In this document: positions 36,450-49,204 of the stretch, in pieces | Layout: each line of letters starts with the position of its first letter | How positions within the stretch are numbered: position 1 is the stretch's first letter | From: Montifringilla adamsi | Taxonomy: Eukaryota; Chordata; Aves; Passeriformes; Passeridae | NCBI GenBank assembly: GCA_017590115.1 | Contig: JAGGNK010013558.1 | Span: forward strand, 14,740,126-14,804,125 | Direction of reading: 5' to 3' | Length of the DNA stretch: 64,000 nucleotides | Translations under genes and position numbers: made by a program | Notes under the pieces: model-generated | Told to the model about the DNA's origin: nothing | Databases searched by the model: none | Seen by the model: only the letters and a program-made list of their open reading frames with translations

Positions 36450-39400
36450 CCCTCCCTTATGCTCTGTTTCCTTCTGCTGCCAGCTGTTTGCCCATGTTTC
36501 CACAGAGGGGTGATTGCACCTTCCCTGCCCTCCAAAGCCTGGCTTCAGCAGTCCATCCCCAGCTGACCCTGTCCCTTCTCCTGCTGCCTGGCCCTACCTC
36601 ACAGCCTTGGCAGCACACCTTGTTCTCAGAGGTGTTTCAGTTACTGATGGGTGAGTGACTTGATTCGGAGTTTGCTTTGGATAAGCTCCCATAAATTGTA
36701 ATGCTTGACTGTAGGTTATCCAAACTATCTGGGTCTCTTGGGACTCTAAATTGGCCTGGAGGACCAGCTGGGAAGGCTGTTTTCCAAGCTTTTGGCACTT
36801 CCTGATCCCAGAGAAGCTGCAGATAGCATGGCAACAGGCTCTTGCATGAGAGGTCAGCGTTTTGGCTGCGTGTTTCAGCTGGAGCCTCAAAAAGGAGTGA
36901 GCAAGGAAACAAGCCCATTTAGAGCTAGGTGGTCCCATCAACCAGGTGGAAACACGAGGCAGCTGTAAGGAGCTCTCTGATTCCTTCTACTTGAGATGTG
37001 CATTGCCAGGGATTGCTGGCATTTGGCAGAGTGGGGGATGGAGTGAATGTGCATTGGCACGACGTTGGGTTTGGCACCTCAGTGCAGTAGCCCAGGGGTA
37101 GGTCTGGGTGGAGAAGGGATGCTGCACCATAAAAAGTGGCCGCTGGAGCTGGCTTTGTTCAGACAAAACCCCAGATCTATAGACAAAGCTGTGACTGACA
37201 GATTAAAGAGTGTGTTTTTGCTTGCACTACAAGCCCTCATAACGGTGTGTGTACAAACAGCTACAGTGTCATGGCTAATGCAATATCCTGTCTGGAGGGA
37301 GAGTAGGAGATTTGGACGTGATCAGACTGAGCAGTTCCTTGGCAGAGCCTCAGCAGTAGTTCAGTGGCTTTCAAGCCAAAACTCTTGTCCAAATCATTAA
37401 GGGCCACTGATGAACCTCTTCTCGCAGACTTTGTCTATACAGTTTTTAAACACATTAGCACTGTACATTTATAATCACTAAGGCAGAAAGATTGATGGGG
37501 AGAGACAGAGAGAGAAAACCCTGTCTTCTATAAATCTCTGTAAAGATCCATCCGTTAAAAAAAAATAAAAGCTGTCAAACTTTTGGACAGGATCTGCAGG
37601 ATAACTCCTTATTCCTATAACTGCAGTTGTGGATGGATTCCCTACAGAGTTTGGAGGTGGGATAGAGCTTATACCTTCTCTGCCAAGTCTGTGAGACAAA
37701 GAGAGCAGTCCCCTGACCTGATGATGTCATCTATTTTCACTCACCTTTGAATCCACTCTTTTCTCAGCCCCAAACCACTGGAAAACACAACCATCTTGCC
37801 AAATATGGGCATAAAATGGAAGGCAGGGGGAAAAGCTACCCCAAAACCTACATTCCCTTTACATTATAGTACATTCTTTGGAATTATCTGGAATGTTCTG
37901 GTGTTCCTGCTTTATATACTTCAACCCTCCTTCTCTGCAGCTTTGTCCTGGTGCTCAGCCTTTCCTTCCCACGTGGTATTCAGCTTTGTGTGGACGTCAT
38001 GAAGTTATTGCTAAATCACAGCTGGCTTGCCAAACAACTGCCTCTTCCTCTTGCCAATTCTGTTCAGCCTCTGAAAAGCTACAGGACTTGTGCTGGGCCC
38101 CACTCAAACGTAAATATGTGCTCAGTTACAAACACAAAATAAAATACAGGATGGTAATAAAGTAGTTAAGTTTTGATTAATTCTGTGAAAGGGTTAATGG
38201 GATTATTTTTTTTCTTCTTTTTTTTCCCCACTCTCTAAGTAGGAAAAAAAAAGACAGAGTGAGAGACCCAAGTGGACATAACTAGAACAAAGCCCTGTTT
38301 ATGATTAGTATGGCTGAAAATATCCATGTTAGGCCAGGTGCAGATGGCTAATTCCCCCAGACTACAAGCCAATTTAAACCATAATTCCTGAGATAGACCA
38401 CTTTTCCCAACATTAATGGGAACCAGCTGCCTCCTATTAATAATATGGATGATTACAAGAAAAAAAAAAGTGGGGGAGGGAATAGTGGAGTTAGAGAAGA
38501 CATTATTTTCCAGACTGTTGCCTGTGTCCTGCTGAGGACAATATGGAAAGCTATGGAATATGAGTCTTGAAAACCTGTCAAGTTAAATACACACAGTGTG
38601 TTTGCTCAGAAGAAGGATGGAGTTATCAGTGTACTTCTGTGTTTCAGTGACAAGGTTATTTAAGGGGTAGCAATTGCATTTATTTAGTTATTTGCTGGTG
38701 CTTTGCTTTTGCCTTCCCTCTGCTGACTCTGGATGGTTTTGATTAGCTCCCTAGGAGGGGAGCCCATTGCCTTTGGTGCACTGAGCCTGGCCTGATTTCG
38801 TGTGAGATTGTGGGAGCACATCAAAGTAGAAAGACAACAAATGTTCTGAATTGTTCTCCTGAGAGCCTGACTTGCTGGTTCAAGAAATTTGTTCAAGCTT
38901 CCATTATGGTTTGTGCCAGTGTGAGGTGAAATGGGAAGACATGGCAATTCATGGCATGTAAGAGCAATGTGTCTCAGGACTGGCTTTTTTTTTTCTTTCT
39001 TTCTGTGTTCTTTGTGATTGCTTTCCTTTGGTTGTTTTTGGAAATCTGAGTAGAATTTAGTTAAGAAAAATAAATGTCGCACCATATTTACTTGTCAGTG
39101 AGGTAAAAGCAAAAGTCCTGTGGTATCAGTTGTTTTGGCTATACTCCTTGTTTCTTATGTAGACAGGATTCTTAATGCAAGGATCATGTCTTTGAGACTG
39201 ATGAATAAAGGAGACTCACTAAAAATGTCCCTCTTGCCCCTGAAGGAGATGAAAAGGAGCCAATGCCCTTTCCCCAGTTATTCTGCTAGGATTGTGTGGG
39301 ATTCTTGGAGACATTTAGTTCACACAGGCTGCATTTCTTCTCAGTCCATTTGATGACAGTCTGCAGACTTGGTGCTGTCGCTCTTGCTGGAGGGTTGTGA

Positions 39401-42400
39401 GGGGAATTTTTGTGTACCTGAAGAGGTGCATAGCTGGAGCAACCTGGGACTGCCCTTCACCCAGCCTGAGGATACAGAAGGATTTGATGTCTTCCCAGAC
39501 CATGTGGGGCTCGTACATCCCTGCTCCAAAGTGATGAACTCTCAGAGCTTTTCCTGCTCCTCTCTCATGTGTGAGAGGAAGTGGGGCAGAAACACAGATT
39601 AGGACTTTGATTCTTTAATACCCTGATCACTTGACTTGATGACAGCCAGGAGCCATGGATCTTGGGAACAACTTCCCTCACTTTGAAAAATTTCTGTCCT
39701 TTGCTGTGTTACAAGAAGATGCCTTTTCTAAGTCAGGAGGAAAATACCCTCTAGATCACAAACTCTGAGATGGCAACCTAAGAAAATAAATCTTGGACCT
39801 TCTAGCTAAGGCATGCATCTAAGGACATTCCAGCAACATATCCCAGTGGCAACGTTTTGTTTTTATTCACACATCTTAGTAGCCCAGCCCTTATGTGGGT
39901 CACCAGAATATCTCCCTGGGGTATTTACTGTCAAGAAGAAAACCTCTACTGGCCCTCTCTAAACTTCAGTAATATTTAAAGCAGACACAGCAGAGGTAAT
40001 GAAAAAGAGATTATTGATTTTATGTATGTAAATAGAGCATAGCTGAGTTGACAATGTCTCTTTAAATAATTGAAAAAATCTGCTTCAGCTGACAGTAGTT
40101 CACCAGATAATGAGGCTGGCAGTGGAGGAACGTGAATAATTAGAGAGTAGGATTCTTGCTGCATGGAATTGACCCTTGGGGGCTCAGAGAAAGAAGGATT
40201 TGTGGCTGCTCTGAAATGCTAGTGGTCTGAACCAGCATTCCTCTTGTCAATACGAACCTTGTGTTTTTATTGGAAACACGTGTCAAAACAAAACAGCGTT
40301 TGAGGCTGCTGCTGAGAGAAGGTGGGCAAGCCCAGAGACAGCAAACCTGTTTTTCTGTTTGCTGCCAAAAATTCCATGCCACTGCCGCCCATCATCTCAG
40401 ATGGAAAGAGAGATGATGAGTGCTCTCATAATACACTGGTGATTCTTCTTCTATTGCCTTCCCAGTGAAGATATTTATACTCAGAAAATTAGAGAAATCA
40501 GGATAACCAAGGCATCTTGCTATGCTTTGATGAAGTCTGGATTGAGGGCTTACATTGCAGTACCTCCCTGGAGAAAAGCTGTAGCAGCAAGTGAGTACTT
40601 ACCTCTCCTGGACAGGTAGAAGGGCATGCAGTCATATGTAATATTTAACTCCCTGTGCGCTGCCAAAACATTTTGAGAACTTTGTAAATTTTGAGTATCC
40701 GCTCCATTACCTGCATTATGGAAAACTCAAAGGAAAGAGGTGAGACACACAGTATCTGGTGTTTGCATAAATAAGTCTTTGGGTTTGCTAGTTTTATTTT
40801 TTCCTTTTTTTTTTTTTTAAATTGGAAATTATTTTATTGGGCTGATGTTAAACATCTGCCTCTTTCTCTGCCCTCCTTCATACCCCTCCTCCTGAGATGG
40901 TTTTATTTTGTGAGTGAATTAAATTGTTTTGGGAGATAAAGAACCCAATTTGTAATGTGCTTTAGGGGCTTTCAGAATGAAAGGCAGGGATTGAAGTAGA
41001 GTATTTGGTTATTAGTGTCTCCATATTTCTTTCCCTTGATCTACCTGTCCCATCGTGTTGTCAGATCTTCACGGTTGAAGTTTGAGGCAATAATGGTGAA
41101 AGCTGGAACATGTGAGCCCTATTTAAACCCAGCACCATCATATTTCTGGAGTGAATCTAAGCCTAATTGAAAAGGCAAGTGGGTTTCTCTGGCAAAAGAA
41201 AACGTGGCTGTCATAGGCTTTACCAAGTTCAGTTAAACAGAGTAGAATGTGCTCTGGCATCTTTGTTTGGTTTCCATTTTAAATATAAAATTAAAAACAT
41301 ATTTCATCTGTTGTAGGTTTTAAGGATGATTTACAAACGTAAAAAAAGAAAAAAAAGAACAGCTTTCCAAGGTCTGGCCCTTGAGATGCCAAGAAATAAG
41401 TCTCTCCTCATCTCCACAGTATCATCTCCACAAGAGTTTGTGCAGGCTGCCTTACACATCACCTTATGGGCAGCATGTAGAGTTCTCACCATTCCTCATC
41501 ATCTTCTTATGTATTTCCTATTGCTCTGCAATAGTTCAGGAAACAGAAACTGTTTGCTTCCAAGTTCCAAAGGATTAGAGCCAAGCTTTGGATTGGAGGC
41601 CCATGCAGGTGGGATGAGAGCAGCCCCATTTCTTCCCTGCTGCCATAAGCACAAGCAGCTTTGAGGCACTTTCTTTGACAAAATATCCCAAAGCTTTCAG
41701 GCACAGCTCAATATCTTTCCATCTTCTGAGATCTTTTTCAGTCATCACTGTTATTTTATTAATATTTCTTTCAGTGAGTATCCATTTGCAGTTTAGAAGT
41801 CTCGGATGACTTTTTTTATAGTTGATACACTTTTTTTTTTTTTTTTTTTTTTTAGTTTGAACTACCATGTGATGATTGCCATGTGCCCTCCAGAACAGAG
41901 TTTATGGGACATTTTCATCCTCAGTAACAGTTTTATCAAAATAGTTTCCTGTGTTATTTAATTACAAAAGCTCAATGGATTCTTTCATGGAACATCACAA
42001 ACAGATATCCATTCTACAAACCTAAATCCACTTGTGCTGTGGTTTTACTTGTGTCTGATGCATTTTAGTGTCCTCATTGCTTACTGAACAAAAGCACTCC
42101 TATGTGAATATTTTAAGAAAGGTTATGGCAAAATAAAAAAAAATCTCACGTTGAAGAAAGGTAGCAGTCAGTCATCTCTGGAGGGCTCCTTTTCAAGGCC
42201 TCATCTGTCATTTGGGAATTGGCACTGGCAGCCCCTGGATTACTGAGGAATTATATGCACTCTCTTCTCGCAGAGGTGGCACAATTGTTTTGAAACTAGG
42301 CAGATCTTCTGTGTTTACTATTTGGCAGGTTCTGTGTTTTTGGCTGGCAGCCACGCTGAAATGTGTTTAGTTTTAATTGACAGCCATGGTCAACACTGCA

Positions 42401-42620
42401 GATCCCAGGTAGGTACTGCTAATCCTGACAGAGCAAGGCAGAAACAGACAGTCTTGTGTTCCAGCTAGCCAGAGGCTCAAACCTTCAGGAAGCAAAGGCA
42501 TTTTGCCTCCAGACAGTTCTGGACCTCAGGAACTCACCCTTCAGTCTCATCTCCTCAGCACCTCCTTGTGAGCAGCCCCCAGCCACTGGAGCTGTAAGAA
42601 GTTGCAAACAAAGTGATTGT
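36450..42620. other. Unique non-coding stretch
   Basis: I recognise no gene. T tracts lie at 40805-40818 and 41831-41853. Short open frames occur on both strands without domains. A donor-like cactcacc near 37740 (minus strand) would define only a 30-base microexon, so it is not called. Confidence 0.5.
41831..41853. repeat. T23 homopolymer
   Basis: An uninterrupted run of 23 T. It explains the lysine-rich minus-strand frame across it. Confidence 0.95.
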
Positions 42621-42627
42621 GTGATCA

Positions 42628-43175
42628 GATTTTGTGGAATGGTTTAGGTTGGAAGGGGCCAACCCCTCCTGCCATGGACAGGGATGCCACTTATTGTCCC
42701 AGGTTGCTGCAAGCCCCATCCAGCCTGCCTGTGAACACTTTCAGGGATGTTCACAGCTTCTCTGGGAACCCTGTGCCAGAGCCTCACCAACCCCACAGGG
42801 AACAATCTCTTACTAAAACCCAGGCTACACCTCCCCCTTTTCAATTTAAAGCCATTCCCCCTTGTCCTGTCAGTCCATGCTCTTGCCCACAGCTCCTCTC
42901 CAGCTCTCTTGGAGCCCTTTGGGGTACTGGAAGGTGTTCTAAGGTCTATCCAGAGCCTTCTCTTCTCCAGGCTGAACAGTCTCAGCTCTCTCAGCCTGGC
43001 TCCAGAGCAGAAGTGTTCCAGCCCTGGGATCATCTCTGTGGCCTCCTCTGGATTCACATCAGTCCATGTCCTCCTTGTGTTGGGGGCCCAGAGCTGGACA
43101 CAGAACTTCAGACAGGGTCTCACAAAGGCAGAGAAGAGGAGGAAATCTCTTTTTATCCTGCAGTGGGAAGCCAGG
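42628..43175 (-). mobile_element. CR1 LINE 3' fragment, minus strand (longest in window)
   Basis: Reverse-complement CR1 blocks run in order. They begin with 'ggaatggtttaggttggaag' and 'gccatggacagggatgccac', then ccagcctgcctgtgaacact and ctctgggaaccctgtgccag. These are followed by 'ccattcccccttgtcctgtc', 'tccaggctgaacagtctcag' and 'ctctcagcctggctccagag'. The fragment ends near 'acttcagacagggtctcac', after which similarity fades. At about 545 bases it is 5'-truncated. The plus-strand 196-codon open frame over it is antisense CR1, not a gene. Confidence 0.93.
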
Positions 43176-43179
43176 TGCT

Positions 43180-46100
43180 AGTACCCTTGCACAAGAGATC
43201 TTATTAGAGCCCAGAGACATCCATTTTCCTGGCTTTGAGACTCGAAAGCCAGAAACAGTTAGACACAGACCTCTAGTTTAAAACATAGAGACATTCCAAA
43301 AGTGCATATGGTTAGATTTATGTAAGTCACAGTTTGTAATGGTTTAGATTTCACCTCCTAGTCCTTGTGAGAGTTTCAGTCATGCTCTCAAGAGAGTAAA
43401 AAAGTAACACAGAACATTTACAAAAATAAAATTAAAAAAACCCCCATATGCACAGACTTAGGGTGGCTTAGTCATGACATCTAATTAGGGACAACAATGA
43501 TTTCTGTGAACCACAGAAATGTTAGTTTCAGTTGGCATAAAATTCCACAGGGTAATACTTGGGACTATCTCTCAGCCTATCTGTCTCTCTGTCTATCAAC
43601 CATGTTCATATGTTTTATTATTAGTGATGCATTCTTTCTCAAGTTATTGTCTTCCTTATAAGATAATTTCTCAAGGAATTCTTTAACTTCCCCCTCAAGT
43701 GCCTTGAATTTCAAGTAGCTGCTCAGCAGAGCTCCACAGCAGAGGGATTTGTATTTGTGGAGAAAAGGTTGCACCTGGCTGCTGGGACAGCAGCACTCCC
43801 ATCAGCATTTAGGTCTCATCATTATTAACCTCTTGTGTCTCTGACAAAGAACCAACAGCATCAAGTTAGCACCAAAGAGGACACTGAAAGCAGAGATCCA
43901 GAGCAAAGGAAATTTTTTGTGTCACCTGGGAGTAGATGGGATGTTTGCTCCATTCCACCCCTGTGCTGTGGGATGCCCCAGGAGAAAGTGACACAGACAC
44001 TGTCAGTGACAGCTTTAAAACATGACAGCAGTGAGTCAAGGTATTCCCCAGCCTCCAGAAACAAGTCCTGGTGGTACCTCTGCAGAGAGACATCTTCAGA
44101 ACGGCACAACATTTATAAATTTTCACTATTTCTGAGAGCTGTTTTTTTCAATCTGGGAGAAGTTAAAGAGTATCTCCCAGTTTCTCATTTTCAGTGGGCC
44201 TGTGAGATTGAGGTGGAGACCTGGCTGTTCTGAACTTTCCAAAAGCAGAGTAGCCCTATTTTCTCCTTCAACAGGTCTTGAAACTGTGCAGTGCTTGTTC
44301 ATCAGCCTCAGACTTTGATTTGGCACTGCTATGTCGTGCAGATGTAGCAATCACATTCGTGAGCCTGGAACTAATTAAAAATGGAATATTTTAGATCAGT
44401 CATGGTGAGTGTGGCCAGATTTACAGGGAGAATACAAGGGAGCTTAAGGAGCAGAGTGATCCAGCCTTTCTAAAATGTTCTTCCTTCAACATTGGTACAT
44501 TACCTACAGGCCAGCTGGGCTGGACCTTTACAGCACTGTCTTTATGCAACCTCTGGCTGGCTGGTAAAGGGGAGCTTTAAGAGGACACCAGTGTTTCATG
44601 GTTTGCTGCATTCCAGATGTATTCAGAGCCATCTCTAAACTCTGTCTGGCAAGACACTGCTTTTTTTTTATTACTCTCTTTTTTTTTTTTTAAGAGGGCA
44701 TGGTTGCCAAGCCTGTCAATCAATTTAACAGGAGACAATGAGTTGAAGGCAGCAGGGAATAGAAAAATCCGCAGATCTGAACAGAAAACAGATGAGGGGA
44801 TAGATGTGGCTCTAGCCCTGTACAACCATGCATCTGACAGCTGCACAGAGTGGGGTAGGGCTATCAGAGGTACTACTGTTACCTAAATCTTGGAGGCTGC
44901 ACTGGTTTGTAAGAGCCTCTCCAGCCCTGTGAGCTCGGTGTGTGAGCGACGGAAGCGAGGGCTCGCTTGCAGACAGCCCTGCAGGGCCTTTGGGGAGGAA
45001 AGATTATCCTCAGAGCAATTATATGGTGGGTCACCATCATTTCCTCCTTGCTCAGCTCAACATTTTCAACATTTGCTGCTCCTGGCTGCCAGCTCTGCAC
45101 CTGCTCCATGCTGAGTCAAGCTGAGGAGCAAAGCAAAGCCCCTGTGGTGGCTCTCAAGGAACAGCCAGGGCTTGTGATGGAGCAGTGCTTCTTCCCTTTG
45201 CACCTCACCAGCAGCTTGCTCTGGTTGTGACTGGCAACCAGCGTGGCACAACACCAGCCACACACCCAGCACACCACTCAGCACAGCCTGGTGGGGACAC
45301 GGTGCTCCTGTCACCCCGGCTCTGTGTCACCTGGCTGTGCCCTGGGCAGCGCCTGGCTTCGAGTGCCTGGAGTCAGGATCTCTTCCTGACCTGCAGACTC
45401 CACTGGGCTCTGGTCAGACCCTGGTGAGATTGCCACTGAGAAAACAAATGAATAGGATGCTCCAGATGTTACTACATCTAGTAACAGAGGACGGAAAGCT
45501 TACCTTACCAAAGCAACCAGTGTGACCTGTCATTCACATGTGACATTCCTTGTAGGATGTTCAGATGGCAAAGCCTGTTGCTGGTTTGTAAATGTGAGGG
45601 TGACTTTTCAGTCCTTGTGCACCACAAAAGTTTTTGATTTGCAAGCCTCAGGATAAGCAGGTAATTTGGTATCACGCAATGATATTTAAAAAAACATTCT
45701 GAAAGACCATTAAAATGAAACTGTAGACGAGGTAGTGTTGAATGCAGGTGGGGGCACTACCATGGGGAGGTGATCAGGGGGTGTCACACCCAGCTTTTCA
45801 CTCCAAGGGATGCAATGTTGCCAAAAGGCTCCATGTGCTTCTGCTGAGGGTATCCAGAAAAAGCCTCAGTTTATCTGCCCCCCAACAAAGATAAATAAAA
45901 AATCAACTTAAACGTGTCTTGGCTGGCAGTCTCTGCCCAGGGTTCTGTGCAGCATGGCTTTTATTACCATTAAAATGATTTAAATGGAGACTCTGCCCAG
46001 CAGCATTGTAGGTGACACATTCCCTAGCTGCCATGTATCCAAACAGATTGCTGCAAGGCCTTGAATAAACATTTTGTAAGTCTAGCTCTGAAGCAATTTA

Positions 46101-46600
46101 CATCAAGCAGCATATATTGCATGGATGCCAACTAGTTCTTGTGTATTCCTCACAGAGCAGACAATGTTTTCTATCAAATCTGTTGGGTGAAAACAGAAAA
46201 CCTATTAATAATGTGTCAGGAGCCTGACTGAATGCAATATTTATGTGGAAGTCTCATACAAGGCTTGTTTATAAAGAGTACACGAATTCTGTGGTTGGTG
46301 TTTGAAATGTAAGAGAACAAGAATAATTTTAACATTTTTCTCACAGGGACACCTACCCACACAATTTCAGTCCTCTTGTAATATGAAGGGTTGATGTTTT
46401 TCTCAGAATAAGCTGAATACTGAGCTCGCCAAAGCTGGTCCATGCATTGATCTCAAGAGGTTTAGTCCAGGGTCAGCACATTGTAGTAAAGAATTAGACT
46501 AAAGCATTCAAAACCTAGCAAAAGGAGCAAATTCCCAGGGCTCTTGAATTTTTCTTGTGTGTAACTATGGTGAAATCTCAAGTCCATCCATTGATTTGGT
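43180..46600. other. Unique non-coding stretch with T tracts and a GC-rich patch
   Basis: I recognise no gene. T tracts are at 44661-44669 and 44679-44691. About 45180-45430 is GC-rich, with several overlapping short open frames and one donor-like site (ccctg|gtgaga) near 45423. No domain was seen. Confidence 0.5.
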
Positions 46601-46629
46601 GACGAGTTGAAGCTATGTTGAAACAGAGC

Positions 46630-46768
46630 AGAACCGGGCCTTGGCCGGCGCGGTGCTCGTTAGGCGGCGAGCTGAGTGCTAAGCACCTCAAACCTGAACC
46701 TCATCCAAACCCCGAGCCTGCAGGATGGAGATGGAAATTTCGTGAAGTGAGGCTTCACTTGGAGTATT

Positions 46769-46809
<41 letters not shown>

Positions 46810-46890
46810 TTTGTACAAATCACCAGGGTTCTAAAAACAGCCTCCAACGCTCATTTCTACTGGCACGGCCGCTATCGATCGTGTCCAGAA
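46630..46890. other. Two CpG clusters in otherwise CpG-poor DNA
   Basis: About 46633-46672 contains ccggcgcggtgctcg and ggcggcgag, and about 46864-46882 contains acggccgctatcgatcg, giving roughly ten CpGs in two short clusters. They flank a T34 tract. The surroundings have very few CpGs. Possible readings are a small unmethylated element, a non-coding RNA promoter or exon, or a recent insertion. I cannot identify a family. Confidence 0.45.
46773..46806. repeat. T34 homopolymer
   Basis: An uninterrupted run of about 34 T between the two CpG clusters. If read as poly(A) on the minus strand it might mark a retrocopy 3' end, but no polyadenylation signal (tttatt on the plus strand) lies just to its right. 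Confidence 0.95.
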
Positions 46891-46937
46891 AGAGGAATGG
46901 AAAGACATGACAGAACTGGAAATGATCCCAAGCCATG

Positions 46938-46967
46938 AAGCTTGGATCTAAACCTTGATCCAAGCTT
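46938..46967. repeat. Perfect 11-base inverted repeat with 8-base loop
   Basis: The arm aagcttggatc (46938-46948) and its exact reverse complement gatccaagctt (46957-46967) surround taaacctt. The stem is strong enough to form a hairpin in RNA. It sits 20 bases before a T19 tract (46987-47005), but no transcript is established. Confidence 0.75.
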
Positions 46968-46986
46968 TGCTAAAGAACAGGGGGGC

Positions 46987-47005
46987 TTTTTTTTTTTTTT
47001 TTTTT
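46987..47005. repeat. T19 homopolymer
   Basis: An uninterrupted T run directly after ggggggc. Confidence 0.95.
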
Positions 47006-47275
47006 GGTTGTATCTGGAGGTTTGATTTAATCTCTTGTACTTGCATGGAAAATCCGTAGTGCTGGAGTGCCGTGTTTCCTCAGTGGATAAGATCTGCTGG
47101 ATCTGGTGCTCCAGGGAAACTTTTAACCTGGGAAGAGCGTGGCTTAAGCAGTATCAGCAGCATCTGTGAGGGAGAGGGATCTCCAGCCATGAGAACCAGG
47201 AGAACAAAGAATATTCCCAGTGCTCCTGAACACAGCCCTGCTCAAATGTCTCATCTGGCTTTTTTTCAGAACAGT

Positions 47276-47447
47276 CTCCTTTTTCTTTTTCTTTTTCTTT
47301 TTCTTTTTCTTTTTCTTTTTCTTTTTCTTTTTCTTTTTCTTTTTCTTTTTCTTTTTCTTTTTCTCTTTTTAATTTCCTTTTCCTTTTCCTTTTTTTCTCT
47401 TTCTCTTTCTTTTTCTTTTCCTTTCCTTTTTTTTTCTTTTTTCTTGC
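47276..47447. repeat. (CTTTTT)n and polypyrimidine tract
   Basis: About fifteen units of the hexamer CTTTTT occupy 47279-47370, followed by C/T-only sequence to 47447. A single AA (47371-47372) interrupts about 170 bases of pyrimidine. The unit is mirror-symmetric, a sequence class able to form intramolecular triplex DNA. The tract ends in cttgcag|gtag, an acceptor-like edge that any polypyrimidine run followed by AG will mimic. Open frames over it (FLFL or KEKE repeats) are artefacts. Confidence 0.95.
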
Positions 47448-47639
47448 AGGTAGAGTACTTAAAGCCTCATTCAAAAATTGACTCATGAGTAACATAGAAA
47501 GTTTAATCAGCATGAAGACTTTGGTCACATTGTGATTAATACTTGCCAGCTCTCTGCATTATTTTCTTTTAATGATTTGCAACTCATTAAACTAATTAAA
47601 TTCATTTATTTCAACCAGATATTTGCACCTGGAAGTGCA

Positions 47640-47659
47640 TTTATTATCATTTATTATCA
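47640..47659. repeat. 10-base tandem duplication
   Basis: The word tttattatca appears twice in direct succession just before the CR1 fragment. It could be a duplication near the insertion site. Confidence 0.7.
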
Positions 47660-47663
47660 GAGA

Positions 47664-47943
47664 GGGACTCTCCATCAGGAACTGTAGTGATAGGACAAGG
47701 AGTAACGGGTTCAAACTGAAAGAGGGAAAATTGAGATTAGATATGCAGGAGAAATTCTTTACTGTCAGGGTGCTGAGACCCTGGCACAGGCTGCCCAGAG
47801 AAGCTGTGGCTGCCCCACCCCCGGAAGTGTTCAAGGCCAGGCTGGATGGGGTTTGGAGTAACCTGGGATAGTGGGAGGTGTCCCTGTCCATTGAACAAGA
47901 TGATCTTTAAGGTCCCTTCCAACACAAACCATTCTGTGATTTA
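47664..47943 (+). mobile_element. CR1 LINE 3' end, plus strand, well preserved
   Basis: Close matches to the common CR1 3' region include tagtgataggacaaggagta, acgggttcaaactgaaagag, 'ggctgcccagagaagctgtg', gtgttcaaggccaggctgga and tgggaggtgtccctgtccat. It ends in ttaaggtcccttccaacaca and the tail ccattctgtgatt. It is about 280 bases, 5'-truncated, and looks less diverged than the copies at 5.1 and 12.5 kb. Confidence 0.95.
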
Positions 47944-49146
47944 ATATTAATTGGTTTTAGTTTAAAGTTTTTCTGTCTCCCCAGTTAATAAACAAAAATA
48001 TTAGCACATGATTGAGCCAGCTGGTATTATCATCATTATTAAAATTAACTAACAAAATATCATACTGCACAATTTGCAAAAAGACAACAGATTGGCAATT
48101 TCATGTCCAAACTGTATGGTAAATATATTCCAGTAATGAGTGGCTTACCAGAAAGCAGGAGAGGAAAGACCACAAATAAAATCAATATTATTATAAATAT
48201 TACTTGCCACCAGTAATTTGAAAAGCCACTTTTTCATCCAAAACATTTGTTTTAAATTATATGTTGACATATTCTGGAAATAATTATGATAGACTATTTT
48301 TATATTAGTAGTGCACAAAGGACTTTCTTCTTTATGTCCTTTTTTACATCCACAGTTTCTGGTTTCTGCTGTACTATTTTAATAGACTTGGATAAGGGTC
48401 CATAGAAGTATGTGTGTGCATGTAGATACTTTTATTTATTTTTTTTTCTGGTTTGGACTATGAAATTATGTGCTTTGGGAGGCAGGTGGCTTCCAACATT
48501 TGCAGAGATCTGCATGTTAAATGAGTTCTGTTTTGTATTGCAGGAAAGTATTGCTACATGTATTTTAATGACATTCCTTTCAGGCATCTTTTTGGGGTTG
48601 TTTCCAAAATGCTATGAAAAAAAAAAAGAAAAAGTGATTTACTTTCAGAAAGTAATTGCTCAGCTAAAAATAATGAATATGGTACAGCTAATGTGGAAAC
48701 TCAATATGTCAGAGGTGATGTGGAAAACTTTGGAGCAGACTGAAGTGGGAGGACAAATGATCCCAAAAAGGAATCAAATGAAGCTATTACAGAAAGTCCT
48801 GCTTCTACCAGTGTCAGGACAGTTTGGAAACCACAGATGAAAGACCCCTGGTTCTCTGAAGGGCTTAGGAGAACAGGAGACTTTCTGCTGGTTTTGGTCA
48901 ATGAGTTGGTTCTTGGCCAACCCATCGACCCTTTCTGGGCAAAGGATCTCAGTGTGGGTGGTGCCCCAAGCCTTGTACCCCATTATGGGATGGCGAGGTG
49001 TCCCCAGAGGCTTGTTCAAGCAAGGAATATTTATAGTTCCAGTGCCAAACACATGTAGGTGTGCAGGATGAGCTTCCTGTTACAGGAGGAGCAGCATTGG
49101 CGATCTGGGCTGGGAACAAAGGTTCCTTGAAGTTGTCCTAGGAAGC

Positions 49147-49204
49147 CTTGATAGAAATGCAAATTTCTGTGTTTCTTGATAGAAATGGAAATTTCTGCAA
49201 GTTT
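49147..49204. repeat. Tandem duplication, units of 28 and 30 bases
   Basis: The word cttgatagaaatg starts at 49147 and again at 49175. Each unit continues (c/g)aaatttctg and ends gttt, with a 2-base indel and one substitution. Within each unit agaaat and atttct can pair. Confidence 0.85.

Noticed and set aside
37747..37781. Minus-strand microexon-like piece
   Set aside because: About 30 bases between splice-like sites is readily produced by chance.
42617..43207. 196-codon plus-strand open frame
   Set aside because: It is the antisense of a minus-strand CR1 3' fragment.
47072..47528. Open frames with FLFL repeats (plus) and KEKE repeats (minus)
   Set aside because: They are translations of the (CTTTTT)n tract and have no coding support.
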